Source: Neolentinus lepideus HHB14362 ss-1 (lineage: Eukaryota; Basidiomycota; Agaricomycetes; Gloeophyllales; Gloeophyllaceae). From it: a stretch of 64,000 nt of DNA. The notes under the pieces are model-generated. The model was not told the DNA's origin. It ran no database searches and worked only from the letters and a program-made list of their open reading frames with translations. The stretch covers positions 600,204 to 664,203 of the forward strand of contig KV425552.1 of assembly GCA_001632425.1 (NCBI GenBank), read 5' to 3'. This document shows positions 23,710 through 35,150 of this stretch, in pieces. The translations under genes were made by a program, and so were the position numbers. Numbering within the stretch: position 1 is the first letter of the stretch; each line of letters opens with the position of its first letter.

Positions 23710-24049
23710 GGATCCGGGCCACTTTCATAATCATGACAGTGTGCACTGTCCTAGCTCCACCTCTATAAATTTATATCATAGGAAAGGCAGACATTGAAAG
23801 TATTTGTTTGCATAATATTGAACAGAATGGGGTTGAAACAGGAGGAGAGCAACAATGGCAAAATGGGGTGTCTCACCAGATTGAGACACCAAAAGTCCTC
23901 CAACTTGTCAGACCCATCACTCTCCCATTCCTCCATCAATCCTCTCCAAATTTTGACAGTGGGGTGCAATAGGGCTGTTCTCAAGATGCGCGCAAGCGGT
24001 TTGGTCGAAGGTATTGTATCTGTCGAGATATAGAGGTGGCCCGGATCCT
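23710..24049. mobile_element. MITE-like element with 14-bp terminal inverted repeats
   Basis: AGGATCCGGGCCAC at 23710-23723 is exactly complementary to GTGGCCCGGATCCT at 24036-24049, bounding a 340-bp AT-rich stretch without coding capacity. A truncated repeat of the right end follows at once (24051-24066), and a related GATCCGGGCC lies at 23524. I see no clear target-site duplication. Classification as a non-autonomous DNA transposon is inference. Confidence 0.5.
23867..23890. repeat. 9-bp hairpin inside the MITE-like element
   Basis: GGTGTCTCA (23867-23875) pairs perfectly with TGAGACACC (23882-23890) across a 6-nt loop, near the middle of the putative element. Confidence 0.6.
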
Positions 24050-24956
24050 AGGGTGGCCCGGATCGTGGACTCCCACGGTATTTAAAAATACATGGGCTCA
24101 AAATACAATATTTTAAACAGTCTCAAAATGGAATGCTGAAGGTTATCCTTGCCATTACCTTCGCAAATACTTTTGCAAGGGTCAGAGTAAATTTTTTTGT
24201 GCCCATTTAAAGCATTTACCACCATATAGGCTCTTGCAGCACCCCAAAAGGGATTATCCTGGCAGGTCAAAATATCACATTTCGAGGTCTACAAAATACA
24301 TCCCTAGATACCACTTTTTGATATCCCTTTCGATCAACCTTTCGCTGCACCCAAAAGACTTTAACTCCCGAAGTGTCCGGGACTCCCCCCCTCGCGGCGG
24401 GCACAAATAACAGGTCAATTACACCCGTTAACTAGGCCTGGCTGGTAAACTTCCACAGCTAATCAGGAGTCTCTCGCTGACCAGCAGCCTGCGACTGGAA
24501 GCTCTGTTAAGTCATTCCAACATCGCAAAGAGTTCGTATGTACCTATGCTTGACCTCAGATCCAAGCAGAGGAAGCCGTTTCACAATCTGTTCGGGATGC
24601 CTTTATGATAGTCTCAGATCAGAAAAAGTTCAGATGAAATGTGAAGCTTCCAAGATCCCGCAACTGGACCTCCCGGGAAGGCCGAACGAACTGTTTCAAA
24701 TTCCGACCACTGCGGCTACTGTGGCATTACTAGCCGGACAACTTCATAGCATTCAAGATCTGACCAATGCACACGCCCGATGGTGGGACAGGGCGACTCG
24801 AACGAATGTCTTCTAGATGGTGTCGAGAAGCTTTCCCCTGGATTCTGGACGCTGATCCAGTCGGTATATAAAGACATACATACCTAGAACTGTCTAAGTC
24901 CTTGAACTTCAGCACCCCATCCTTGCCAGTACTGTTCCACCTCCTCATCGCAACTC

Positions 24957-26318
24957 ATGTCTGGATCATCAAAGTTAATACAGCCACTAACGTGCTCAAC
25001 ATTTTCACTCGCTCCCGAGCTGTCTGGCTCGCCGCTGCATGTCGTCGCTAAATGTTACCTGGATCTCAACAACCCTGTATCGCCCACGGATACATCAGCC
25101 ATCACACTGCTCTTTGCACACGGCATAGGTCTAAGTGAGCACTCATTGTTGTCAGTTATTAACTGGCCTATCGACTTCGCATGAAGGTACTGAACTCTGG
25201 CTCCCTACAATCAAGAAGCTGTACAGTATCGACTCAGAGACGCCCAAGGCTGTCCGGATCAGGTCCATATGGGCAGTCGATTCCCCCAACCACGGAGATG
25301 CAGGCGTACTCAATGAAACAGTCCTCAAGGAAAATCACCCGACCGAATGTTGGTATCCGTGCCCATTTTATCCAGCACATATTAATGCTGATTGGCTGCA
25401 GTCTCGCTCAAGGAATACGGAGGCGGGTTGCACACGTTTCTTTCATCGGGATTCTTGTCCCCTGTGGAGGCCTCGAGCCTCGTAGGCGTCGGCCATAGCG
25501 GCGGCGGCGGCGCGCTGTAACTCTCTTACTTGCATCATCTTCGCATTCGCTAACTATCACTCCCAGTGCCGTCTGTGCAGCTCTCGCTTCCGCTGCCGGA
25601 CAAAGTCCCCCATTTAAGTCGTTGATATTCGTGGATTCACCATTGATGAATGATAGATCGGCGAAGCCTGCATACGAAGAACTTGTTAAGGCCCTTGTCT
25701 CCATTGCAATGTCCAAGCCAACATACTGGCCTTCCACAACGGAAGCCATGGAGTACCTCTCTGCTCGTTCCCCGTACAATAACTTCCATCCAGACGTCAT
25801 GCACGTCTTAGAGGCGAGCTCGTTCACTCACGTCCTGTGTAGCTTCAGTTCACCGAAATCGGTTGTAGGAGACACATTTCAAGCCTGTAACTTCACCGAG
25901 TGGTGAACTAGGCATATCGTTCAAAACATCCAACGAGCAGGAATGTGCGTCATGGAGGGCGACCGATGACGCTTTCGCCGCCACGGAGCTCTTCTACCCC
26001 ATGTTGAAAATGATCCCATCACACTACATCATTGCCTCCCGTGGGGAGATATGGCAAGTCCCATCATGTCCTAGAGCTACTCAGGCTAAGACGAAAATTC
26101 TATAGGCCTCCACCTGTGCTTGAGGTCCTCAAGCGCACCTTCAAGTCCCATCGCTCTGAATTGGAATCGGCGGTGTATATAGATGCAACCCACTATGTGA
26201 GTGAATACATGCAAGCTACGCCCTCTTGGACTGACGGGTAATGGTCCAGATTCCTCAAGAGAAGCCATACGAGCTGGCCTATGCGATCATGTCGGTTCTA
26301 CAAGTCCCAGGAGAGTAA
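24957..26318 (+). CDS. Alpha/beta hydrolase, MpaH/toxin-biosynthesis-like family
   Basis: Seven exons (24957-25134, 25187-25348, 25402-25516, 25567-25886, 25912-26053, 26106-26196, 26250-26318) give 358 residues. The fold is shown by LLFAHGIGL (His55-Gly56, oxyanion loop), IWAVDSPNHGDAG and the nucleophile elbow GVGHSGGGG (Ser146). These match a fungal family that includes the MpaH hydrolase and proteins annotated as toxin-biosynthesis hydrolases; many act in peroxisomes or in secondary metabolism, but this one ends in PGE with no PTS1. Substrate unknown. Intron 25887-25911 is only 25 nt, suspiciously short, so the model there may hide a small deletion. The intron 26054-26105 uses a GC donor (GCAAGT). 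It converges with the sugar transporter. Confidence 0.8.
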
Positions 26319-26749
26319 CTTTGATAGACATCATTTGACGATATGCGTTCCCAATGTAATTTGCTCGTGGCAAGAAGATTTAACAATCACAATCCATTAA
26401 GAACAAGTTCAGGGTAAAAGTTAAAACCCGATCTCAGAGGTCATACATTGGGGTATCTCATACTAACAAACAACATCGTATCTACGATCGGGTCGTGAAG
26501 TGTTGAATGACATCAAAATTCGGGCTCTGGGGACACGCCAAAGTGGATGGTGAGTACGTTGAGAGTGGTGCAATACTTTTGCGGTTCACTGTAATCTTAC
26601 TATCTGTGGTGATTTTAGGCTCTTATTTATCCCCGTAAGCGACATAGAACCTCTCATACTAATATACAGATTAATACGTTCGCAATGATACATCTGAGGT
26701 ACATGTACGTACGTCCTCACAGGTCTTGTTCGAAAGGCCTACATCGTCA
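26319..26749. other. Convergent intergenic region
   Basis: Between the ends of the hydrolase and transporter genes. No gene or structured element seen. Confidence 0.5.
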
Positions 26750-28722
26750 TCAAATCTCATGCGCGCCCCCATCTTCGGTCACCACAACCTTCCGCTTTGC
26801 AAGAGAAGCTCGCACAGGATGTTTTTCATGAAAGATCGCATCCATCTCCTCAATATTGCGGCCCTTCGTTTCCACGAAGAATATGTAGATGACCAAGATA
26901 CCTACTATATCCACAACGAGATAGAGGAAGTAGAATCTACGAGAAACCCGAGTCAGACGAATCTGGTGAGCAAAAGCACGCGACCTCTCACTCACCTCCA
27001 GCTATCATTATCTATGCCCACTGGCGCCGCGTAGGTGTTGATAAATGTCACAACATTCTGTAACAACCCATACATCCCGAGGCCTTTCGCACGCGCATTG
27101 TAGGCCAGCACTTCTGTAGGATATAGAGCCTGGCACGGTGTCCACGCAAAGGCAAAGGAAACCAGGAACACGTAAATGAATGATATGCCCAGAATGCCGA
27201 TGCCGGGGTGTCCTGCCTGCGTCGCAGTAGCGCCGATAATAACTGCGACAGATATGGACATGAAGAGGGAGGAGACCATGAGCAGTTTACGACGACCGAA
27301 GCGATCGATGAACTGTATGCCTGCTAGGGAACTGGATATGCGCCATATACGTAAGTGTGTGTCAGAGTCAGTAAGACGGGATCAAACGCACCTAGCCATC
27401 ATCACAGGGGTTTGGATGGCGTTTAGGAGAAGTTGGATCTGTTCAGACGCGATACCCGCCGTCTGGACCATGAGGGGGAAGTAGTAGCCTACAATATCGC
27501 AACAGGACATTGAGTAAGCTGAAGCTAGAGAGATAATGCGGTCGATTACTTACTAGTTGGTGGCAAGTCGAGCTGCCCAAAGAATGCAATGCACGCAACC
27601 AAAAACGAGCGATACCTGGCCTCTCTCGAGTTGAACAAGTCTCGATAGTCCCACCAGCGATTATCACTTCCGCCTGTCGTGATCACTTGTTTCATCTCCT
27701 CCATCTCGAGTCTCACAATCTCACTGTCGGGATTGCCATTCCCGTGGTATTTGACAAGAATATCGCGCGCCTTCTCGTCCTGGCGACGACTGACATACCA
27801 TCGCGGCGACTCTGGGAGTAGGAAGACAAATGTCAACAGGATCAGTGCCGGGAGGGTTTGGATGGCCATTGGCAGACGCCAGTTAATTGTTGACTGCCCT
27901 CCGTAGTAGGACAAGCCAAATTCGAGCCATGTCGAAATAATAGTACCTGCACCGGATATGTTACTACCTCTCAAGACTGGACACACCAGACGTTGATTTA
28001 CCTAGAAAGAAGCAGACCTGGTACATCCCGCCCATAACCCCTCTGTACGCAGGGTGGGACATCTCGATAACATACGCTTGTCCTGCAGGCGCAAGCAGGA
28101 CAGCTCCGACACCAAGCGTCACGCGACCGGCGATAATATGGACCTCTCTCTGAGCTGCTGTTTGCAAGATGGCACCGATGAGTGAGATGACGGAGCCAGT
28201 GAACATCCCGAAACGACGACCGAAACGGTCAGCATTGGGCCCGGCAACAAACGATCCTACGACATTGCCTACATCGAAGAGTGAGATGAACCACATTAAG
28301 ATGGGCAAAGGTGTGTTGCTCTTACCCATCACGTAAATGGCAGCCAGGAACCCTTGGGTCGTGCCTTGGTCAACCCCAAATTGCTTCTTAAAATTCGGCA
28401 TGGCGCTTACGCCACCGAAGGTATTCGCATCGAAGCCATTTTGCGCGGAGCACATGTATGCAACAAACAAGCAAGCCCAAAGTTTGAGCATACGGAAGGA
28501 ATACGGAGACGGACGTTCTTCAAGCAACGCCGACGCAAGTTGCGAGTCCTTCAGGACCTCCACTGCCTGGCCATCGAGACGAGGAGATTCGTCGAAAGAA
28601 CCTGACTTATCGACATTAGTGGGCGTCAAGGGGGTGTCGCAGTCGGTATGAAGTGTGGCCGAAGCAACATGTTCGAGTTGATGCAGAGAACTCAGCTCCT
28701 TCTCGTCGATAGGGTGTGGCAT
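26750..28722 (-). CDS. MFS sugar transporter (hexose/lactose permease type)
   Basis: Six exons (28326-28722, 28002-28268, 27554-27946, 27392-27488, 26996-27331, 26750-26936) give 558 residues. Signature motifs of the sugar porter family are all present: NADRFGRRFG after helix 2, GRVTLGVGAVLLAPAGQAY, PESPRWYVSRRQDEKAR, QLDLPPTSYYFPL, FIDRFGRRKLL in the second half, and VETKGRNIEEMD at the end of helix 12. It is a plasma-membrane proton-coupled transporter by family; the LPPTSYY segment resembles lactose permease-like members, so the substrate may be a disaccharide or galacturonate-like sugar (inference). The start was set at the first ATG (28722); an upstream TTG is not plausible. Intact. Confidence 0.9.
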
Positions 28723-30644
28723 GACTTGGCGAGTCGTCAGTTTCAATAGCTATCAGACTGGAAAGACTACGCGACGGGGTTGATAGTAGAGTAAGCTGAG
28801 TGGCAAATCATTCCAGAGGAGGAAGTTTGACGTCGCGTGTGCGCAACCCTGGTTATAAGGAGACTCAGAATTCGAGACCATCGAGCAGAATATACATTTC
28901 CCGTCTCCGTCTCCGTTATGGCGTACATTCCCTGGAAAATATGGGCTTGTCTCGTTAACCCCACTCTTCAGGCTAGTCGAGTGATGCAAAACAGACTCAC
29001 GTGTGTAACAGCGATGTAAATGCAGAGGTCACAAGTGCTCTTGCGAAGCTTCATCCACCGAGTTTAAAGCGGGATCACAGTGCAAAGGCGTTTGGAAGAC
29101 AGCTTTGGGAGATTGAGTCTGTAGACCTGCATTCCAGCCAGATGGGTGCCTTACAAGAAGCGTGTAGGTCCGCAGTAACACAGACCGACGGTTGTTTACC
29201 ATGGAGAAGCCAGCTCGTTATCTCATTGATGGCTGGTCTATGGACTATGCTGTGTCGGAGAAAGTAGCATGTCTCCAGATGGAAGACTCCAACAATCACA
29301 AGAATCAAGGTGCTCTGCAGGACATCACAAGGCCACTCCCGTCGTAGGCGCTGAAGGGGAAACTTCGGATATGGAACCAGTGTCACCCGAATCTTCACCG
29401 CCAGCAACAGACGATCCTTCGACCTACTCCACAGAGAGAATCCAGCCAGTGCGATATCTTAGAATCTGAAGGCGGCAGGTTTGTTGTCAGCTCTTCAGTC
29501 TCAGGATGCAATGAAGGGGTCGCCAAGTAAAGGAACTCAATATTTCGGGCCGGTCCCCGATATAGAATGGTGACGGGTCCGGAAAGCTCAACACATGGAG
29601 TGGTCGTATCAGTGACCTAAGACACCAAAGTCGTCAAGCCGTGCAAATGAGGGAACAAGAGACTGCAATAGCCTTCCAGAAGAGAGAACAGGCAGAGGCG
29701 TTATTACGGCATCAATCTTTGATAGGTACCGAGTCGGGTGCAGAGCCGAAGCTGGGCTACATATTACAGCCGTAGAGACACAGCCAAGAGTCGCTCTAGG
29801 AATAGCTTGGGACGTATGTATTACCGCTCCTCAGGAAGTCATCCTGATACACAGCGCAGTGGAGTGGGTTCGTAATCGTGAGTTCACCGGTCATAGAAAA
29901 GACTAGTTCGAATAGCAATGCAAGTCGTCTAAGATCACGATAATAGTTTGTATAGGCAGAACATCAGAAGACTTACTTATTCCTGATACCGTCTATTGGA
30001 TACCGCTGAATTATAGCACTGTGTCTTGATTAACGTTGACATCCTGACCGTCCAGCGAGGATAGCTCGCATGCCGCGGTTAAGACTTCCAACATAGACAC
30101 AGTGATATACTCCTGCTGGGAAGAGCTCATTGTTCCTGCCTTGTTCGACAGATTGTCACGTAGTATGCAGCGTGTCCGAGACAAATAAGTTCGCAGAGAG
30201 TGTAATCATGCAGATTCAACGTGAGTCTCGAGAAATGCCCCGGGTGACACTGGAGGAAAAAGAACTTCAACGTTCAGCGTCACAAGACCGTGACAAACGC
30301 GCACGTGTGCTAGTGACGGAATTATTCATCACGCGTCGATGATGCGCTGCGACGTTCTCCAAGCACAAGTCCGCGAACTATGTGCAAATCGAAATTTCAG
30401 AGCTCGCAAAGCTGCTAGATGCTAAGGAGGTGTCTGACTACATTTCTGCAACTGTCTGAGTAAGGGGCTCTTCCTGGAGTCTGGGGGTGGGTCATCGACG
30501 GGAATCTGACCAACCACCCTTTGTAAACACCGAAACAGACGGTATACCAATTTGTAGGAAGACTTACAGTGAGTATAAAGTCGCAGACAAGTACCCTTGA
30601 TTCGGTTTTCAATCCACTGTGACCTTCAGCTTTGCCTTGCAGAT
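28723..30644. other. Region with protein-like fragments but no complete gene
   Basis: Several plus-strand segments look coding but cannot be joined: 29010-29267 (EVTSALAKLHPPSLKRDH...) ends at a stop; about 29610-29905 contains a Gln/Glu/Arg-rich stretch (QAVQMREQETAIAFQKREQA) followed by a frame with ALGIAWDVCITAPQEV. Stops and frame changes separate them. I do not recognise a family. A decayed gene upstream of SDR copy B is the simplest reading. Confidence 0.35.
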
Positions 30645-31889
30645 ATGAGTACCAGACCCATTTTCGTTGTTGCCGGTGTCGGCAATGCCTCAGGCAAGTG
30701 ACATGTTATTCGGCAGAGGATTTATATAAATTGAAATTTGTGTTCTCTTGTACACAGGTACCGGAGCAGCAACTGCGTATGTTCATCCAACGGTTGAGGT
30801 CTCTGCCCCAGACTCACCTTGCTATTTACCATCATTGTGCAGGCGCTTGTTCTCAAAGGCGGGATATCGCGTTGCATTGATCGCTCGTGACGCGAAAAGC
30901 CTGCAGGATCTCGCGTCTCAGCTGTCCGAGTCCGGTGGCGAGGCACGTCCGTTTGTCATCCCGTCGTACGCTCCTCAAGCCATTCGCGACACCTTCTCTG
31001 CCATCCGCAAACAATGGCCCAAGGAAAAGGGTAACGAGATTCGTGCTGCCCTCTGGAATGCCGCTGCGGTGGTATGGAAGCCATTCTTGGAAACGACGGA
31101 TGAAGACGTCAAGGAGGGACTAGAAGTAAACGTTGCTGCCGCATTTGCGTTCTCAAGAGAAATAATCAGGGAGTTCAAGACGAATGGATTGAACGAGCTC
31201 GGGAAAGTGGGTCACGGAATACTTGAGTCCAGTCATGTATTCTGACCACGACTAGCGCGGCACTCTTCTCTTTACAGGAGCACCCGCTTCAGTGCGAGGC
31301 GACGTGACGACTTCCTCGTTTGCGGCCGGAAAGTTCGGGGAGCGGGCTTTGTCGCAGAGCCTTTCCAAAGAATTTGGAAAAGACAATATCCATGTATGGA
31401 ATAGACTTGCGTTCAATTAAACTCTTACTGACTTTTGACTCGGGCATGACAGGTCGCACATGTAGGTAATCTACTAATGATATTTCACGTTTACTGATGT
31501 ATATGACTTGCGTTTCCATCAGGCCATCGTAGACGGGTGTAAGCATCATTACTTTATGACACCAATATATTTACGTTATTCGCGATGTATTATTAGACAT
31601 CCTAACTGATCGCCAGCGAGCGAGTCATGACTCCAGCTGGGAGACTAACCACGACGTCCGACTCGATCCGGAGAGTATAGCTAAGGTATGTCTCCATTGA
31701 CCTTCCACAAAAGCTGCCCGATAAACACCCCCGGTACTAACCACTGGGTTAGGCTTACCTGTATCTTGCCAATCAAGATCGGAGCGCATTCACCTGGGAG
31801 CTGGACCGTGAGTCTGAATATCTATCTATTCGGGACCTTCACATTTAATCACCTGAATCGTAGTCCGTCCGGCTCACGGGAGCTTGTGA
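30645..31889 (+). CDS. Atypical short-chain dehydrogenase/reductase, copy B
   Basis: Nine exons: 30645-30693, 30758-30776, 30843-31206, 31256-31393, 31453-31461, 31523-31538, 31597-31685, 31753-31807 and 31864-31889, together 254 residues. Exon lengths (49, 19, 364, 138, 9, 16, 89, 55, 26) equal those of copy A one by one. The protein aligns closely: FVVAGVGNASGTGAATA for cofactor binding, FSKAGYRVALIARD, and SSFAAGKFG, where Phe166 stands at the catalytic Tyr position and Lys170 is kept. Intron 1 starts with GC (CAG/GCAAGT) where copy A has GT. The two genes are 27 kb apart in opposite orientation, so this is an old or transposed duplication rather than a tandem one. Substrate unknown. Confidence 0.85.
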
Positions 31890-34800
31890 AGAGCTGTCGA
31901 GACCGTGGCCGAGAATCAAATGTACGGAATGTACTTGGGATTTGCATTGTACGATACGTCTACTGTATTCAGATGACCAGTCACCAGTACAATAAAATAT
32001 CATCAACATTTCAGCGGAATCTTGTCCGCTTGAGATAGTCCCGTAATCTATCTAGCGTCATATTGCGTGCATGTCGCCAAGGACATCACTTCCGATGTCG
32101 GTGGCGAGATCTAGATATTATTCATTTGCCTCGGTACCTGCACCGCGTTCCCTCAGCGAATCTGAATCGGCGGCGCTTAGATGCAGATCCTGGCGCGCGC
32201 AATAAGAATAGTTCGGATAGCCGCCCGCAGTCGAACCGGTTCAGTTTGAGATCTGTACTGATAGAGCAGCACCGTAGATTTTCACTTAAGGACATCCGCT
32301 GCGCTTGGACGTACGGACAGGCAGGCGCGGTGCCGGCACTTGTACATATGTAAAGGACGAGTATCATATGATAAACTGACGTCTCGCACTGAATAATGTG
32401 AATTGAAACTGAATACATTCCACAGAGAACTCACGCGGATACAATCGATGTCCGCTAGCCAATTGTGGGAAGAGGTGCTACAACATACGGAGGTCGGGTC
32501 ACCATACACATTCGACAATTATCTCCGTAGGGTCTCCTCGGATCACGTCTGCCACAAATAAAGCAAGGAGGTTGAGGACTCGAGGAACAGCAATGATGAT
32601 GCAGAGCGACAGGGGCTCTTGTATCGGAACCGGAGGAATATAAGATTATTCACCGGAGCGTTATTGTGAGGTCCGAGGGCATCAAGCCCTGGCGAAGATC
32701 CTTGGCCAAGAATGTGAGTGGGTCAAGGGGACAGCAAGAAGTGAAAAGAATGCCTGAGCCGGCTAGGTACCCCAGAAATGGATTATACTACTAGACCCTG
32801 AGGTAAATGAGAAGATGTATCGATGCTTCAACGCCGAGTTACCAAAAACATGCGATGAACATCTTCAAGGAGAGCATAAACATGACGAGATACGTGTTGG
32901 TCGCAAGTCGTGCATTGCATTGATAGGTACGTGATCCGAGGGCGGACGCGGAGACGTGGTTTGCGATAAGATTTCAGACCGATGCGTAATTGATGAATTA
33001 GAGCATATGTCCATATACTGTCCGCAAACATGGATTTGCCGTGACTGGAGACATGTGGCAACAGCCAGCAATGCGCTCGGGGGAGCCGTACCTTGAAGGG
33101 TCCATAAACAGGAACTAAACAGATGTCGAGGGAAAGACAAGGCAAGCTGCGCAGCAGACGTCGACATCGCCCCTCACACATAGATTGTGATAGGAACGTA
33201 AGTCTTGGGAGTGCACGCGAAGATATGGAGTCCGATACGTTGATAAGTCTAGAGTGCCTCTCCTGAGATGCGCGCTCGCGGGTCCGGGCCTATCTGGAGC
33301 GTTGCGGTGAATAGTCTGATATATCTAGGTAAAATAGTTGCCAATGTTTCTCGTGCCTGAGAAATACGATGAATAGGAGAGCTCGAGAGCAAGGAGTAAG
33401 GAATAGTACTTGCCTGTTAGGGTTGGTGAAACCATAAGAACACGAAGACAAATCAGTGGCAAACACCGCCGACTAGCATCTCCCGCTGATCGCGACCTAG
33501 CACTTACCATGGATACTGAACGTTGCGCCGAGAAAGTTGATAGATTATATAGGCATGTGGGAGCGGGAGAACGTGTAGTGATGTTGTTACGTCCGAAAGA
33601 CTGTGAGATGACGGATACCGTCATCCTCCGTTGCGCTGTGATAGGTGAGGTGGTGGGGTAGGTGCATCGCCACTCAGGTTTTATGAAGGCCGTGGGGAGG
33701 TAGATCAACACGTGTAGCGGGACTTGCCTTGAGGTCAGCCGGAGAAGACGATGCCAGAGTGTTGGTGGTTAGGAGGTTCAGACAGGGAGCATCAAAGCAG
33801 AGAGGAGCACTAGTTGTCAGGTATATACATGGACACTCCGTCTATTTTCTCAGTGAGGGGAGAGTGTGTTCCTAGTGTCGGGAGTTGCCAGGTGAAACAA
33901 CGGAGACTACTGTCAACCCGTAAGAGTGCCGAAATGAAGATTGAATATTTGGATCGGACTGAGGTCGATCCCAGTATACAGGGTCTTGTTTCTCGTCATA
34001 GGAGCTAAGGTTCAATTTTTCATGCGCAGATGGGAATGGAGTAGTCGCGAGATGTTGCTGGGGTACGGCATTGCGATGATGAGGGTTGGTACCTGTTTAT
34101 AAGAGAGATCAGTGATATATTAACTGTACCACAGATCGTTTCACGGTATCTTTGGAACAAATGGTGAGGAAAAGAAATACCGAAGGGCAAGTCTACTCAC
34201 GACCTGTCTTTGTGGTGCAGTAGAGCTCTGGTACCGAAACCGAAGTAGTGTCCATGCAATGGAAGTCAGGCCGAAAAGTTTACGAATGATGGATACTTCA
34301 CACTATGAACAATATATTTTTTTCAGCTCGAAACTTCAGTCCCGCCAAATTGACCGTCGAATACTGACGTAGGCATAGGAGGAACTTACCAAGCGTTGTA
34401 GATATGCCATTGCATCGAATTGTAGCTCGGTAGTGTTCCTTGTGATTGTACCCTGAGGCGGCTGGTAGACACTATTCTTGACAGGTTCAATTGAGATGAC
34501 AGAGATTCCTGTGCAGACGGAAGTTCTCGCATCATGATCAGCAAGATGGAAGGGAGAAGAATCCGCCCGATGACAACATTACCGTAATGCAGTTGTATCC
34601 GAGCGTATGAGATCTGGCTCTCCATAGCATGTGACATTGTCTGAAGGTTTCCGATCGAGATTGAAACACTTTCGTTGTGGCACATCGACTCCGACTCGAG
34701 GGCTCACTAGTTCATCCTCGCGTTGCATTGCCCTGTGTTCTTCCGCATGCTAAAAGCACCGTGACCTGTACATGTTAAACCTAGACACCATATGCAGATA

Positions 34801-35150
34801 ATACGGCGATGAGTCGAACATCAAAGCGGCGATGTCGAATCGAACCGAGGATCTGGGAGCCACGCGAGAGCCATGTGCACTGAGACCACGTGGTCTCTTC
34901 ATTAGGACGGAGGCAGACTTGGACATGGCACCGGACCCTCCTCCCCCTCGCAGAGGCACACACCTGCTCTGTCCCTTTCATTGCTTCTGCACTCGACTTT
35001 GACTTTACGGCCGTCTTCCTGCCGCCCCACGCTCGCGAAGCGTTCATAAATCCAGGAATTGCGCAGCTTTGGTTAAATCCTTCCGGAGGGACGAAATTTC
35101 CGGAGACGCTTTTTTGGGTGTGTTGAGCAGTGCGTGTGGCGAATTTCGTG
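31890..35150. other. 3.2-kb region without a recognised gene
   Basis: Many short open frames, none with a known family. On the minus strand, segments with splice-like edges occur between about 34680 and 33860: a piece ending before GTAATG at 34575, a piece 34392-34505 (SVYQPPQGTITRNTTELQF) ending in GTAAGT, and a later frame with FPSAHEKLNLSSYDEKQDPV ending near 33867. They could be exons of a lineage-specific protein, but I could not build a convincing model. A GC-rich, probably untranslated leader of the next gene begins at about 34900. Confidence 0.3.

Larger units (their letters stand above)
22861..24956. other. AT-rich gene-poor region with repeat debris
   Basis: Base composition is visibly more AT-rich than the flanking genes. 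It contains several copies of GATCCGGGCC in both orientations (about 23523, 23711, 24038, 24053), a MITE-like element and a short hairpin. The only longer open frames (for example the minus-strand one at 24082-24270) have no recognisable family. Likely transposon debris. Confidence 0.5.

Noticed and set aside
24957..31889. Biosynthetic gene cluster of hydrolase, transporter and SDR
   Set aside because: No core enzyme (PKS, NRPS, intact terpene synthase) lies among them, and the genes are separated by decayed sequence.
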